From contig NC_050101.1 in assembly GCF_902167145.1 (NCBI RefSeq), positions 131,098,990 through 131,162,989 of the forward strand: a DNA stretch of 64,000 bases, written 5' to 3'. Below, one piece after another: positions 42,464 to 53,539 of the stretch (its first letter is position 1; the number at the start of each line of letters is the position of its first letter). The stretch is from Zea mays (Eukaryota; Streptophyta; Magnoliopsida; Poales; Poaceae). The notes beneath the pieces are model-generated. The model was not told where the DNA came from and searched no databases. It was given only the letters and a program-made list of their open reading frames with translations. The translations under genes and the position numbers were made by a program.

Positions 42464-45400
42464 TCAGTCCAAGTTCCGCGAATCTAAGACATTTAGCTCA
42501 CTACGCAACCTGCAAAAGGTCTTCTCATCTAGAGGCTTGGTAAAGATATCGGCTAGCTGGTTCTCGGTGCTAACATGAAACACTTCGATATCTCCCTTTT
42601 GCTGGTGGTCTCTCAAAAAGTGATGCCGGATGTCTATGTGCTTTGTGCGGCTGTGCTCAACAGGATTTTCCGCCATGCGGATAGCACTCTCATTATCACA
42701 TAGGAGTGGGACTTTGCTCAGATTGTAGCCAAAGTCCCTGAGGGTTTGCCTCATCCAAAGTAGTTGCGCGCAACATTGTCCTGCGGCAACATACTCGGCC
42801 TCAGCGGTGGATAGGGCAACGGAGGTTTGTTTCTTAGAATTCCATGACACTAGGGACCTTCCTAAGAATTGGCATGTCCCCGATGTACTCTTCCTATCGA
42901 CCTTACATCCAGCATAGTCGGAGTCTGAATATCCAATTAGGTCAAAGGTAGACCCCTTTGGATACCAGAGCCCGAAGCAAGGCGTAGCAACTAAATATCT
43001 AAGGATTCGCTTCACTGCCACTAAGTGACACTCCTTAGGATCGGATTGAAATCTAGCACACATGCATACGCTAAGCATAATATCCGGTCTACTAGCACAT
43101 AAGTAAAGTAACGACCCTATTATTGACTGGTATGCCTTTTGATCAACGGACTTACCTCCTTTGTTGAGGTCAGTGTGTCCGTTGGTCCCCATCAGAGTCT
43201 TTGCGGGCTTGGCATCCTTCATCCCAAACCGCTTCAGCAAGTCTTGCGTGTACTTCGTTTGAGAGATGAAGGTGCCATCCTTGAGTTGCTTCACATGGAA
43301 CCCAAGGAAGTAGCTCAACTCGCCCATCATTAACATCTCGAATTTCTGCGTCATCACCCTGCTAAACTCTTCACAAGACTTTTTATTAGTAGAACCAAAT
43401 ATTATGTCATCGACATAAATTTGGCACACAAAAAGATCAACGTCACAAGTCTTATTGAAAAGAGTTGGATCGGCTTTCCCAACCTTGAAATTATTAGCAA
43501 TTAGAAAGTCTCTAAGGCATTCATACCATGCTCTTGGGGCTTGCTTAAGTCCATAGAGCGCCTTAGAGAGCTTACACACGTGGTCGGGGTACCGTTCATC
43601 CTCGAAGCCAGGGGGTTGCTCTACGTACACCTCCTCCTTGATTGGCCCGTTGAGGAAAGCGCTCTTCACATCCATTTGGAACAACCTGAAAGAATGGTGA
43701 GCGGCATATGCTAGCAAAATACGAATGGACTCTAGCCTAGCCACAGGAGCAAAAGTCTCCTCAAAGTCCAAACCTGCGACTTGGGCATAACCTTTTGCCA
43801 CAAGTCGAGCCTTGTTCCTCGTCACCACCCCGTGCTCGTCCTGTTTGTTGCGGAACACCCACTTGGTCCCCACAACGTTTTGCTTGGGACGAGGCACCAG
43901 TGTCCAAACTTCATTACGCTTGAAGTTGTTGAGCTCCTCTTGCATGGCCAACACCCAGTCCGGATCTAGCAAGGCCTCTTCTACCCTGAAAGGCTCAATA
44001 GAAGAGACAAAGGAGTAATGCTCACAAAAATTAACTAATCGGGATCGAGTAGTTACTCCCTTGCTAATGTCACCCAGAATTTGGTCGACGGGATGATCCC
44101 TTTGGATCATCGCTCGAACTTGGGTTGGAGGTGCCGGTTGCACTTCTTCCTCCATCACATGATCATCTTGTGCTCCCCCTTGATCACACGTCTCCTGTTG
44201 ATGAACCTGTTCATCGTCTTGAGTTGGGGGATGCACCATGGTTGAGGAAGAAGGTTGATCTTGCTCCTTTTGTTCCTGTGGTCGTACATCACCAATCGCC
44301 ATGGTTCGTATAGTGGCCGTCGGAACATCTTCTTCATCTACATCATCAAGATCAACAACTTGCTCTCTTGGAGAGCCATTAGTCTCATCAAATACAACGT
44401 CGCTAGAGATTTCAACCAAACCCGATGATTTGTTGAAGACTCTATACACCTTTGTATTTGAGTCATAACCTAACAAAAACCCTTCTACAGCTTTGGGAGC
44501 AAATTTAGAATTCCTACCCTTCTTCACTAGAATGTAGCATTTACTCCCAAATACACGAAAGTACGATACATTAGGTTTGTTACCGGTTAGCAGCTCATAT
44601 GACGTCTTCTTGAGGAGGCGATGAAGGTAGACCCTGTTGATGGCGTGGCAAGCCGTGTTCACGGCTTCCGACCAAAAACACTCGGGGGTCTTGAACTCTC
44701 CAAGCATCGTCCTCGCCGTATCGATGAGCGTTCTGTTCTTCCTCTCTACCACACCATTTTGTTGTGGTGTGTAGGGAGCGGAGAACTCGTGCTTGATCCC
44801 TTCCTCCTCAAGAAACTCCTCCACTTGAAGGTTCTTGAACTCGGACCCGTTGTCGCTCCTTATCTTCTTCACCTTGAGCTCAAACTCATTTTGAGCTCTC
44901 CTTAGGAAGCGCTTGAGGGTCCCTTGGGTTTCAGACTTATCCTGCAAAAAGAACACCCAAGTGAAGCGGGAAAAGTCATCAACAATAACTAGACCATACT
45001 TACTTCCCCCTATGCTTAGATAGGCGACGGGTCCGAAGAGGTCCATATGTAGCAGCTCCAGGGGTCTTGATGTGGTCATCACATTCTTGCTGTGATGCGC
45101 TCCTCCCACTTGTTTACCTGCTTGACAAGCTGCACAAGGTCTATCTTTTTCGAAAGTAACATTGGTTAGACCTATCACGTGTTCTCCCTTTAGAAGCTTG
45201 TGAAGGTTCTTCATCCCCACATGTGCTAAGCGGCGATGCCACAGCCAGCCCATGCTAGTCTTAGCAATTAAGCATGCATCTAGACCGGCCTCCTCTTTTG
45301 CAAAATCAACTAAATAAAGTTTGCCGTCTAATACACCCTTAAAAGCTAGTGAACCATCACTTCTTCTAAAGACAGACACATCTACATTTGTAAATAGACA

Positions 45401-45622
45401 ATTATATCCCATATTGCATAATTGACTAACAGATAGCAAGTTATATCCAAGAGACTCAACTAGAAATACATTAGATATAGAGTGCTCATTTGAAATAGCA
45501 ATTTTACCTAATCCATTTACCTTGCCTTGATTCCCATCACCGAATATTATTGAATCTTGGGAATCCTTGTTTTTGACGTAGGAGGTGAACATTTTCTTCT
45601 CCCCGTCATATGGTTTGTGCAT
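42464..45622 (-). CDS. pol of the Opie/Ji-like element (integrase, RT, RNase H)
   Basis: The long frame encodes the GAG-pre-integrase zinc region ([21 protein letters not shown]). The integrase core follows with MDLFGP (Asp), RSDNGSEF (Asp) and [11 protein letters not shown] (Glu). RT has [38 protein letters not shown] and [10 protein letters not shown]. The RNase H end has [22 protein letters not shown] and LLCDNESAI. The order and motifs are Ty1/copia, Sirevirus type. There is no internal stop. The apparent start at 45622 is not natural: the protease active site lies just upstream in another frame, so a frameshift cuts pol from gag-protease. Confidence 0.9.
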   Translation of the reverse strand: MHKPYDGEKKMFTSYVKNKDSQDSIIFGDGNQGKVNGLGKIAISNEHSISNVFLVESLGYNLLSVSQLCNMGYNCLFTNVDVSVFRRSDGSLAFKGVLDGKLYLVDFAKEEAGLDACLIAKTSMGWLWHRRLAHVGMKNLHKLLKGEHVIGLTNVTFEKDRPCAACQAGKQVGGAHHSKNVMTTSRPLELLHMDLFGPVAYLSIGGSKYGLVIVDDFSRFTWVFFLQDKSETQGTLKRFLRRAQNEFELKVKKIRSDNGSEFKNLQVEEFLEEEGIKHEFSAPYTPQQNGVVERKNRTLIDTARTMLGEFKTPECFWSEAVNTACHAINRVYLHRLLKKTSYELLTGNKPNVSYFRVFGSKCYILVKKGRNSKFAPKAVEGFLLGYDSNTKVYRVFNKSSGLVEISSDVVFDETNGSPREQVVDLDDVDEEDVPTATIRTMAIGDVRPQEQKEQDQPSSSTMVHPPTQDDEQVHQQETCDQGGAQDDHVMEEEVQPAPPTQVRAMIQRDHPVDQILGDISKGVTTRSRLVNFCEHYSFVSSIEPFRVEEALLDPDWVLAMQEELNNFKRNEVWTLVPRPKQNVVGTKWVFRNKQDEHGVVTRNKARLVAKGYAQVAGLDFEETFAPVARLESIRILLAYAAHHSFRLFQMDVKSAFLNGPIKEEVYVEQPPGFEDERYPDHVCKLSKALYGLKQAPRAWYECLRDFLIANNFKVGKADPTLFNKTCDVDLFVCQIYVDDIIFGSTNKKSCEEFSRVMTQKFEMLMMGELSYFLGFHVKQLKDGTFISQTKYTQDLLKRFGMKDAKPAKTLMGTNGHTDLNKGGKSVDQKAYQSIIGSLLYLCASRPDIMLSVCMCARFQSDPKECHLVAVKRILRYLVATPCFGLWYPKGSTFDLIGYSDSDYAGCKVDRKSTSGTCQFLGRSLVSWNSKKQTSVALSTAEAEYVAAGQCCAQLLWMRQTLRDFGYNLSKVPLLCDNESAIRMAENPVEHSRTKHIDIRHHFLRDHQQKGDIEVFHVSTENQLADIFTKPLDEKTFCRLRSELNVLDSRNLD

Positions 45623-45676
45623 CCGCTGTCGATAATCCAGCTTGAACCCCCGGATGCATAAACCTGCAAGGCAAAT
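45605..45676 (-). pseudogene. Protease active-site segment, out of frame with gag and pol
   Basis: The minus strand at about 45622-45640 reads [10 protein letters not shown], the copia protease active site (Asp-Ser-Gly at 45630-45622). The frame of this segment differs from both the gag frame (stop at 45677) and the pol frame. Gag and pol are themselves in the same frame, so two indels of opposite effect flank the site: one before it near 45650-45680 and one after it near 45605. Confidence 0.75.
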
Positions 45677-46960
45677 TTAGGCTTGGGACTTAGGTACCCA
45701 ACTCTTGTTGGGTCCTACAAGGTTAGTCACAATTGTCTTAGGGACCCAAATGCAAGTTTTATCACCCTTGCATTTTGCCCCTAATTTCCTAGCAACTATC
45801 TTCCTATCCTTTCTACAAATAGCAAAGGAAGCATTTAAAGCACGATAAATTGTAGAAGGACCATTCATAACTTTCCTAGAACCATGAACAATATTCTTTC
45901 TAGGCACATGATGAACATAACTCCTAGACATATCTCTATCATGCATATAAGAGGAACTAGGAGCAAACATAGCATGTGAATCATAACTTCTATAGTCATT
46001 CTTAGCATGTCTCCTATTATGATACATAAAAGCATGGTTCTTTTTAGTACTACTTGCCATAGGAGCCTTCCCTTTCTCCTTGGCGGGGATGGGAACCTTA
46101 TGGCTTGTTAAGTTCTTGGCTTCCCTCTTGAAGCCAAGTCCATCCTTAATTAAGGGGTGTCTACCAATCGTGTAGGCATCCCTTGCAAATTTTAGCTTAT
46201 CAAATTCACTTTTGCTAGTCTTAAGTTGGGCATTAAGACTAGTCATTTCATCATTTAACTTTGCAATAGAAGCTATGTGTTCACTACAAGCATCAATATC
46301 AAAATCTTTACATCTATTGCAAATAACATCATTTTCTACACAAGATGTTGATTTACTAGCTATTTCTAACTTAGCATTCAAATCATCAGTAATGCTCCTT
46401 AAGTTAGAAATTGTCTCATGGCAAGAAGATAATTCACAAGAAAGCATTTCATTTCTTTTAACTTCTAGAGCATGAGATTTTTGTGCTTCTACATATTTGT
46501 CATGTTCTTCATACAACAAATCTTCTTGCTTTTCTAAAAGCCTATTCTTATCATTCAAGGCATCAATTAATTCATTAATTTTATCTACCTTGGTTCTATC
46601 TAGGCCTTTAAATAAACATGAATAATCTATTTCATCCTCATCACTAGTTTCGTCCTCACTTGAAGAAGCATAAGTAGAGTTTCGAGTACATACCTTCTTC
46701 TCCCTTGCCATAAGGCATGTGTGACGCTCGTTGGGGAAGAGGGATGACTTGTTGAAGGCGGTGGCGGCGAGTCCTTCATTGTCGGAGTCAGAAGAGGAGC
46801 AATCTGAATCCCACTCCTTGATGCGTCTTGTCTTCTTCTTCTTCCCATCTTTGCGTCTATGGCCCGAGCCCGAGTCGTTAGGCTTGTCATCCTTTGGCTC
46901 GTTGACGAAGAACTCCTTCTCCTTGTCGTTGATCACGATTCCCTTCCCCTTAGGATCCAT
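45677..46960 (-). pseudogene. gag of the Opie/Ji-like element, lacking core and zinc knuckle
   Basis: The 427-codon frame starts MDPKGKG with a lysine-rich N-terminus (KKKKTRRIKE). At about residue 49 (46810-46820) it passes straight to the serine/aspartate-rich carboxyl part (WDSDCSSSDSD), then to a coiled-coil-like region and a basic tail. The family normally has a UBN2-type gag core and a CCHC zinc knuckle between these parts; neither is visible. An in-frame internal deletion is the simplest reading. The frame also ends early, before the protease. Confidence 0.8.
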
Positions 46961-46992
46961 TTCTTCGGGCGGTTAGTCCCTTTCTTGAAGAG

Positions 46993-47008
46993 AACGGCTC
47001 TGATACCA
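46993..47008 (-). promoter_or_regulatory. Primer-binding site (initiator Met tRNA type) of the Opie/Ji-like element
   Basis: Minus strand TGGTATCAGAGCCGTT begins at 47008, two bases inside the right LTR. TGGTATCAGAGC is the classical iMet tRNA complement. Confidence 0.9.
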
Positions 47009-47010
47009 AT

Positions 47011-48290
47011 TGAGAGCACCTAGAGGGGGGGGGGTGAATAGGTGATCCTGTAAAACTTAAAACTTAAGCCACAAAACTTGGTTAAGTGTTAGCACAATAA
47101 TCACCAAGTGGCTAGAGAGAAGAACTTGCACAATACGATAACCACAAAGAGATCAACACAGAGATGACACAGTGGTTTATCCCGTGGTTCGGCCAAGTAC
47201 AAAACTTGCCTACTCCATGTTGTGGCGTCCCAACGGACGAGAGTTGCACTCAACTCCTCTCAAGTGATCCAATGATCAACTTGAATACCATGGTGTTTTG
47301 CTTTTCTTTTCTTATCCCGTTCGCGAGGAATCTCCACAACTTGGAGCCTCTCGCCCTTACACTTTTGATGTTCACAAAGAATCACAGAGTAAGGGAGGGA
47401 TTAGCAACTCACACAAGACACAAAGATCACAGCAAATACGCACACACAGAACCCAGACTTAAGCTCAAATGGCTAGCACACTAGAACGAAGCTCAAATCA
47501 CTAGAATGTCGAACAAGTGCGCAAGAATGATGTGTGAGTGATCAATAGTGCTCAAAGGATGCTTGGCGTCCTCCTCCATGCGCCTAGGGGTCCCTTTTAT
47601 AGCCCCAAGGCAGCTAGGAGCCATTGGGAGCAATCTGGGAAGGCAATCCTTGCCTTCTGTCGCGTGGCGCACCGGACAGTCCGGTGCACACCGGGCACTG
47701 TCCGGTGCCCGATTTCTTTCCTTAAATGGCGCAGCCGACCGTTGACAGCCAGAGAGCCGTTGGCGCACCGGACATGTCTGGTGCACACCGGACAGTCCGG
47801 TGCACACCGGACAGTCCGGTGCACACCGGACAGTCCGGTGCCCCCTTCTAGCCGTTGGCTCGGCCACGTGTCCCGCGCAGATCGCACGACCGACCGTTGG
47901 CCCGGTCGACCGTTGGCTCACCGGACAGTCCGGTGCACACCGGACAGTCCGGTGAATTATAGTCGTACGTCTCCGGTGAATTCTCGAGAGCGGCCAGTTC
48001 GCTCGAGCCAGCCTGGCGCACCGGACACTGTCCGGTGCACCACCGGACAGTCCGGTGCTCCCAGACTGAGCAGACTTTGGCTGAACAAAGCCATCTCATT
48101 TGCAATTCGATTTTTCCTGTTTCCAGCACTTAGACACAATACATTAGTATCTAAAACAATGTACTAAGTCTGAGAAACATACCTTTATCCTTGATTTGTA
48201 CTTTGTCCACCATTTTTCACTTAGGCACTTGTGTTGGACACTAAATCACCAAAATACTTAGAAATGGCCCAAGGGCACATCTCCCTTTCA
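47011..48290 (-). repeat. 5' LTR of the Opie/Ji-like element
   Basis: 1280 bp, next to the PBS. A minus-strand TATAAAA box is at 47595-47601. The palindrome cluster is at 47670-48060 and has a slightly different unit number from the other LTR. Confidence 0.93.
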
Positions 48291-48295
48291 CACGG
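48291..48295. repeat. TSD CACGG (right) of the Opie/Ji-like element
   Basis: Second exact copy. Huck-2 LTR sequence resumes here. Confidence 0.95.
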
Positions 48296-48966
48296 AGCGA
48301 CCACGTCAACAGGAGGCGCCATCATTACCCTACCCCAAGCTGACTCAGGCTACGGGAAACAAGACCGGCGTCCCATCTGGCTCGCTCCGCCAGACAAGCT
48401 ATGATGGCACCCCACACGCTCTATGACGACGGCGGCTCTCAGCCCCCTTACGGAAGCGAGAGGACGTCAACAAGGACTCGACAGCTCCGACAGTTGTCCT
48501 TCCGCCAGGCTCCAGCGCTCCTCCGACGGCCACGACACCACACGAACCGGGTGCCAAAACCTCTCCGGCTGCCACGATGGCATGTACTTAGGGCGCTAGC
48601 TCTCCTCCGCTAGACACGTTAGCACTCTGCTACACCCCCCATTGTACACCTGGATCCTCTCCTTACGCCTATAAAAGGAAGGACCAGGGCCCTCTTACAG
48701 AGGGTTGGCCGCGCGGGGAAGAGAACGGGACAGGCACTCGCGTGAGGCCGCTCCCTCCCTCCCGCGTGGATGCTTGTAACCCCCTACTGCAAGCGCACCC
48801 AACCTGGGCGCGGGACAAACACGAAGGCCGCGGGATTTCCACCTTTCTCTCTCCGGCTGCCTCTTCCCCCCTTCGCGCTCCGTCTCGCGCTGACCCATCT
48901 GGGCTGGGGCACGCAACAACAGTTTACTCGTCGGTCCAGGGACCCCCCGGTCTCGAAACGCCGACA
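48296..48966 (+). repeat. 5' LTR of Huck-2, second part
   Basis: 671 bp after the copia insertion and its right TSD copy, ending CCGACA. A TATAAAAG box is at 48670-48677, so the insertion lies in U3 and separates the upstream repeats from the core promoter by 7.9 kb. Confidence 0.92.
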
Positions 48967-48968
48967 GT

Positions 48969-48986
48969 TGGCGCACCAGGTAGGGG
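48969..48986 (+). promoter_or_regulatory. Primer-binding site of Huck-2
   Basis: TGGCGCACCAGGTAGGGG lies two bases after the LTR end and matches the Huck-1 site except for one base. Confidence 0.85.
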
Positions 48987-49026
48987 CCTGCTGCGTGTTG
49001 ACGAATAGCTTCCCGTCAAGCTCCAG

Positions 49027-49345
49027 ATGGGCAGTCTTCAGCAACCTTTCCAGCCCGGGACGGTGCTCCGTTTCGGGAGTCTTGAGTTCATGTCCTTCGA
49101 CGGCAGCTACGACATGATACTCCTTCCCCCGCCGTGCGATAACGACAATGGCGGCCGACAGCCTGCCCGCCGACGACGGAATCGACGACATCTTCCCCGC
49201 GCGGTGGAAGAACAACATTCGAGCTCACCCCGCCCTCTCCCCCGCCGACGGAGGAGGAGGCGGGGCAACCAAGGCCAAGCAGGAGGCAGCGCCTCGTCGG
49301 CTGTCGAGCGAGTCGATGGCGCCGGCGCCCCAACGGGGGGCACGA
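49027..49345 (+). pseudogene. gag of Huck-2, 5' part, interrupted by the chromovirus
   Basis: The ATG at 49027 (MGSLQQPF) opens a frame that runs to the insertion at 49345 (AVERVDGAGAPTG) and continues after it at 63089 (SGLDLASETKTS). In this copy a G run keeps the frame that is lost in Huck-1. It codes the N-terminal, Arg- and Gly-rich part of gag. The gag core is outside the window. Confidence 0.8.
49341..49345. repeat. TSD of the chromovirus, left copy (CACGA)
   Basis: The right copy (63089-63093) is CACGT. The Huck-1 counterpart of this site reads CACGT, so the left copy probably changed T to A after insertion. Confidence 0.7.
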
Positions 49346-52300
49346 TGTGACGGAACCTCCCAAGTAATTAGGCCCACCTACAGTTGTCCTTGTCCAACGG
49401 ACATCAGACAACCCTGTAGGTGCCCCTGAACTACTTGACAAGTTCGGTATCTTTCCTTACCTCACCAGGAACGTCTCACCCGTCTTGCAGACATTACAGA
49501 ACATCGGAGATAAAGAAATGCGGAAGCGAATTACATAATCTTACATTTATTTCAAAAGCAAGCTTGAGTTATGTTATTACAGACCAGACTAAAAGTGAGT
49601 GCATAGAAGTAATATAATACAAACCAGGGGAGGCACAAACTCCTCCCGATAAGCTAAAAGCAAAAGATCCTAAGTGGAGGACCGAGTCCTCCCGCACTTC
49701 AGTCTTGATTTTCTTCTTTTGGAACCACCTTGGCACAGAAGCAGCAAAAGTCTGCTACTTCCTCACCTAAAAACAACGAAGGGATAAACCCTGAGTATGG
49801 AATTACTCAGCAAGTCTTACCCGACTAAAGAAAAGACTCTCAAGGGTATGCTGGTTAAGTGGGAGTCAAGGTAAGGCTTTTCAATATTCAAAGACTCTGT
49901 TTTGCAGAAATGCTTACTAAAGTGGATCCTTAAAAATCCAATTTTATTTGTCAAGTTAGGTAAAATTACCTGCACTAGAGTTCTTTCTACCCTAGTTCAA
50001 TCACTGGTCCTGCACTAGCCAATTTCTTAACAAGAGCCCATCGTCTTTAGTGGAATGCTACGTGTAGGGTAGTGACCAAGTCTTCATGACCGCGAAGGTA
50101 CGGCGATTCGAATCGATTATACTCAGCTGAGGATCTCCAATCACACGACATATGTAGCACTTAACCCTTGCATATGTCAACCCGCCACCGGGGTTCTTAA
50201 GACCGGATCAGGTTCACGCAGACCGAGAGCACAGACACACCACCGTCCAGCCTCTTGCCACGGAGGGTACACGCTACTCTCGCCACCGCTCCACGTCCAT
50301 CTCGTGTTGTCTTATTCCGGCCTTAGTCTGCCCGAGGCAAGGCTTACCCATGATGAGGCATGTGACCAGCTAAAGGATCCTCGATCAACAAGCCTACATC
50401 GAGACGGTCCTTAATCGACTCAGACGGAGACACTACACCGAGACTCTCTTCTCGTGCAAGTCACCCGCCCGGTCTCAGCTTAATCATTTCAAACCCAAAG
50501 TTGGTACCTGGCAGAGGTACATCTTTTCCGATGTTGAACCTATCAAGGCCTTTGATAGATCCATCATCAAGTTTTATTTTCGAAAAACATCCCACCCACT
50601 TTTGCCACATCATATTTTGTAAAAACAAAACCTTTTGTTTTTCTAAAGCAAAGCTAAGCATCAAAAAGCTTTTGTAAAACAGGTGATCAAGGAAGGTAAT
50701 CAAATTCAAGGAAGGTAATGCAGGAATGGTTTTATCAAGCAACTCCTAACACCTAATGCAGCAATCAAGTGAGAAAGATTTTGAAATAGCAAGGGAGGTG
50801 GCAAATGCACCGGGGCTTGCCTTCGTTTACAGGTGATTCAGGCTCGGATCCACAAATGTCGAAGTAGAAACTATTCCCGGCCTGAGTGTCCAAAGGTGGT
50901 TGTACTTGCTCTTCAGTGACTTCTATCTCTTCTTCACGTTCTAATCATAGCCATTCACAAGTATAAGAATGGATGCCATGGGATGCTCATGAGAATGCAA
51001 AGATAATATAAACTTATTATCTATGTCTTGAATACAACTTGCCTTCACGGAGTTCCGGGAACTTAGGGTTTCCGGAGTCGGTAAAGGAGTTCATAGGGCA
51101 GGGGGGGTGTTTTGGGGTTTGGTGATCAAACAAGGTCCAAATCAATTCAAACTCTACCCAAGGCTTCTAAATATTATATAACACTCATATAAAAATTTTG
51201 GGCATTTTAGGACTTATCAATTATTTTTTTAAAAATCTATAACCAAGACTTTTAACTACTTTAAATACCCTAAAATTTCTTACTTTCACTAAAAATCACC
51301 AACTTATTTTTATTAAATACTATGGAAAATAACAAACCTAGGAAAATTAGTTTCACAATTTTAGCATTTTTCTACATTTTTCTACATATTTTTGAATCTC
51401 TGCTGAAAAAGAAAAAGGAAAAGAAATAATAGAACTGGGCCGGATTCAGCCCAGCGGCCCAGGTCCAGAGGGAAAGCGCGCCCGCGCGCTCCGCGCCCTG
51501 GCGACTTTGCGCAGAGGTCCCTGCGCTTTAGACTAACTGCGACCAGGTTCTTTTACTATTTTCTCAAGTCACTGACGTATTACACCGAGCCCCTCTGGTT
51601 TCTATCTATTCTGTGTTTCAAGCCCCCGACGGCGCTCGCGCATCGCCGCTTTCCGGCGAGCTAGCAGACCGGCCGATTGGGGCTAAGACCGGCGCTAAGC
51701 TACCGCCGAGACCAAATTCGAGTCACCACGACTGTTTCCCCCAACTTAATTTGACTCTTTATCAACTAAAGAGCTCTGGCCACGTTGGCCGTAAGCATAG
51801 CGGCTATATGGTCGTGTTCCCGGCGACCAGAGAGCCCGTAGTTCAATTCAATGGCTCGGCAAGCATCCTAGGCATGTGAGAAAGCTTAAACGAGGAAGCA
51901 GGGGACGGGAGCTGACCGGAATTGGGCTGGCGACGGTGGGCTTGGTTCCACGGTGGCGGAAATCGAATTTGGGGCGAATCCAAAATTCGTGAGTTCTAGC
52001 GAAAGACTGCCAGCGATTAACGGTGGCTGGGAGGATGATGATGTTATGCAGCTAGGGGAGGGCTCAATTTATAGAAGGCTTCGACGGCGGCGCTCAATTT
52101 GGATGAAGTTGTGCAGCGGCCGGAGATAATGAAGAACCGCGTGCAGTGAACACGTGTTTATCGCTGTGGCCGTAACTCCGGTGAGCTACAGAGAGTTCAG
52201 AGGAGGTCATGGCGACACAGTGAAAGTGTTGAGCCACGCGGCGTAATGCCGGGAAGCGGCGGTTCTCCGGCGAGCCTATCGCTCCACCGCAAAGCAAAGG

Positions 52301-53388
52301 GGAAGGCACGGGAGGGGTGACCGGAGTGGAGTCCAGCACACGGCGGTGAAGATTCTTACTGGGTGATGCTTATCTGGTGTCCACGGCGCACGAATCATGG
52401 CGAACGGCAATCAACGACGACGGCCACCGGCGGCGAGATTTTTTTGGGCGCGGGCGGTCTGATCTGATTCAGTCGTGACACTGTACCATGGTGAATCCCA
52501 TTCAGACAGCCTGTCAGCCGAACTTGGAGCATCATTTTCTCTTAATTTCTAATGTCAACACATGTCAAGCTCTGCAGCAAAAGTGTAGAGCAATATGCCC
52601 TCTACAACTTTGTAATATGATGATGCCACAAAAACTCATTGGATCATGCTTGAATTTAAGCTTGAAGTTGACGGCATCAATCTGCCAGTCTGATTTTCAG
52701 ACCTATCCAACCTGACAGCCTGACTTTAGGCATGATTATCTCTAAATTTTTCACAAGAACATGGCTTGCACTCTTAAGCAAATTTGTTATCCATTGATTG
52801 CTCTACAATTTTGATGTGGTGACTTAGGGCAAAAACCCTATGCTTTACAAGTTACAAAGCCCTAAAGTGGAGCCTTTAACACTGAATTTCAGACTTAGTG
52901 TAGAACTCAAATGAGGTCCATTTTGCATTTAAGTCCAAAACTTAGGGTTTGGCTTTTAAGTCCACATATTTGTGAACCAATTGGCTTTAGATGCTTAAAC
53001 ATAGTAGTTTTTACATTTTAGTCCAAAGGTTCATCACTTTTGCACATAAGCCCCTAGGGTTTGGACTTAGGGTTTTCCAGGGTTCCAATTAGGGCTTCTG
53101 GTATCCCAGGGGTACAAAAAGTGATTCAAGTTTATTCTTAGGGTCATTTTATGACTTTTACCCTAAAGTCTTTTGGTTTTCTTAACTTGGGTAAAGTTTT
53201 ACCCCTTTAACCACTATTTAGGGTTAAGTCCATTAACCAGGGTTCCATTTGCAAAAACAGTAAAACAATACAACTTGTTTGAAATTTTTGGCCTAGTGAA
53301 TGCACTCTAGGTGTGTCACACATATGCAATGCTAATGCTTATGATGTCATGCTCAAGTTTTAGTTATAGTAACACCAGGGGTGTTACA
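49346..53388 (-). repeat. 3' LTR of the chromovirus
   Basis: 4043 bp. Small frames inside (for example 49420-49617 and 50461-50742) recur in the other LTR only because the DNA is duplicated; none has a recognisable product. A minus-strand CTATAAA box is at 52068-52074. Confidence 0.95.
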
Positions 53389-53404
53389 TCCTTCCCCCCA
53401 TAAA
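53389..53404 (-). promoter_or_regulatory. Polypurine tract of the chromovirus
   Basis: Minus strand TTATGGGGGGAAGGA lies directly before the 3' LTR. Confidence 0.9.
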
Positions 53405-53539
53405 AGAATCTCGTCCCGAGATTAAGATCCTAGGGTAGGTAATGGTAAAGAAAACACATCACATTTTTATTTCTTTATTTTTGGTACAAGACAGGGGTAA
53501 TGTGGGGGTTACTTCTTTATTACAACAGCTATACAGGCT

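Larger units (their letters stand above)
40423..48290 (-). mobile_element. Opie/Ji-like copia element (Sirevirus group), non-autonomous
   Basis: This 7,868-bp Ty1/copia element reads on the minus strand. LTRs are 40423-41677 and 47011-48290, bounded by TSD CACGG. The iMet PBS and the purine tract are in place. Pol has the copia order (integrase before RT). LTR ends (TGAAAGGG on the coding strand) and the gag start (MDPKGKG) match what I know of maize Opie/Ji. Gag lacks its central domains and the protease is out of frame, so it could move only with help. LTRs differ by roughly 1-2 percent plus a short indel in the palindrome array. Confidence 0.9.

Noticed and set aside
46993..47008. tRNA gene
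   Set aside because: The match is only to the tRNA 3' end complement and is a primer-binding site next to an LTR. No tRNA gene was found in the window.
50461..50742. 93-codon frame present twice (also 60162-60443), as a conserved gene
   Set aside because: It lies in the two LTRs of one recent element, so duplication explains the conservation. There is no recognisable motif.
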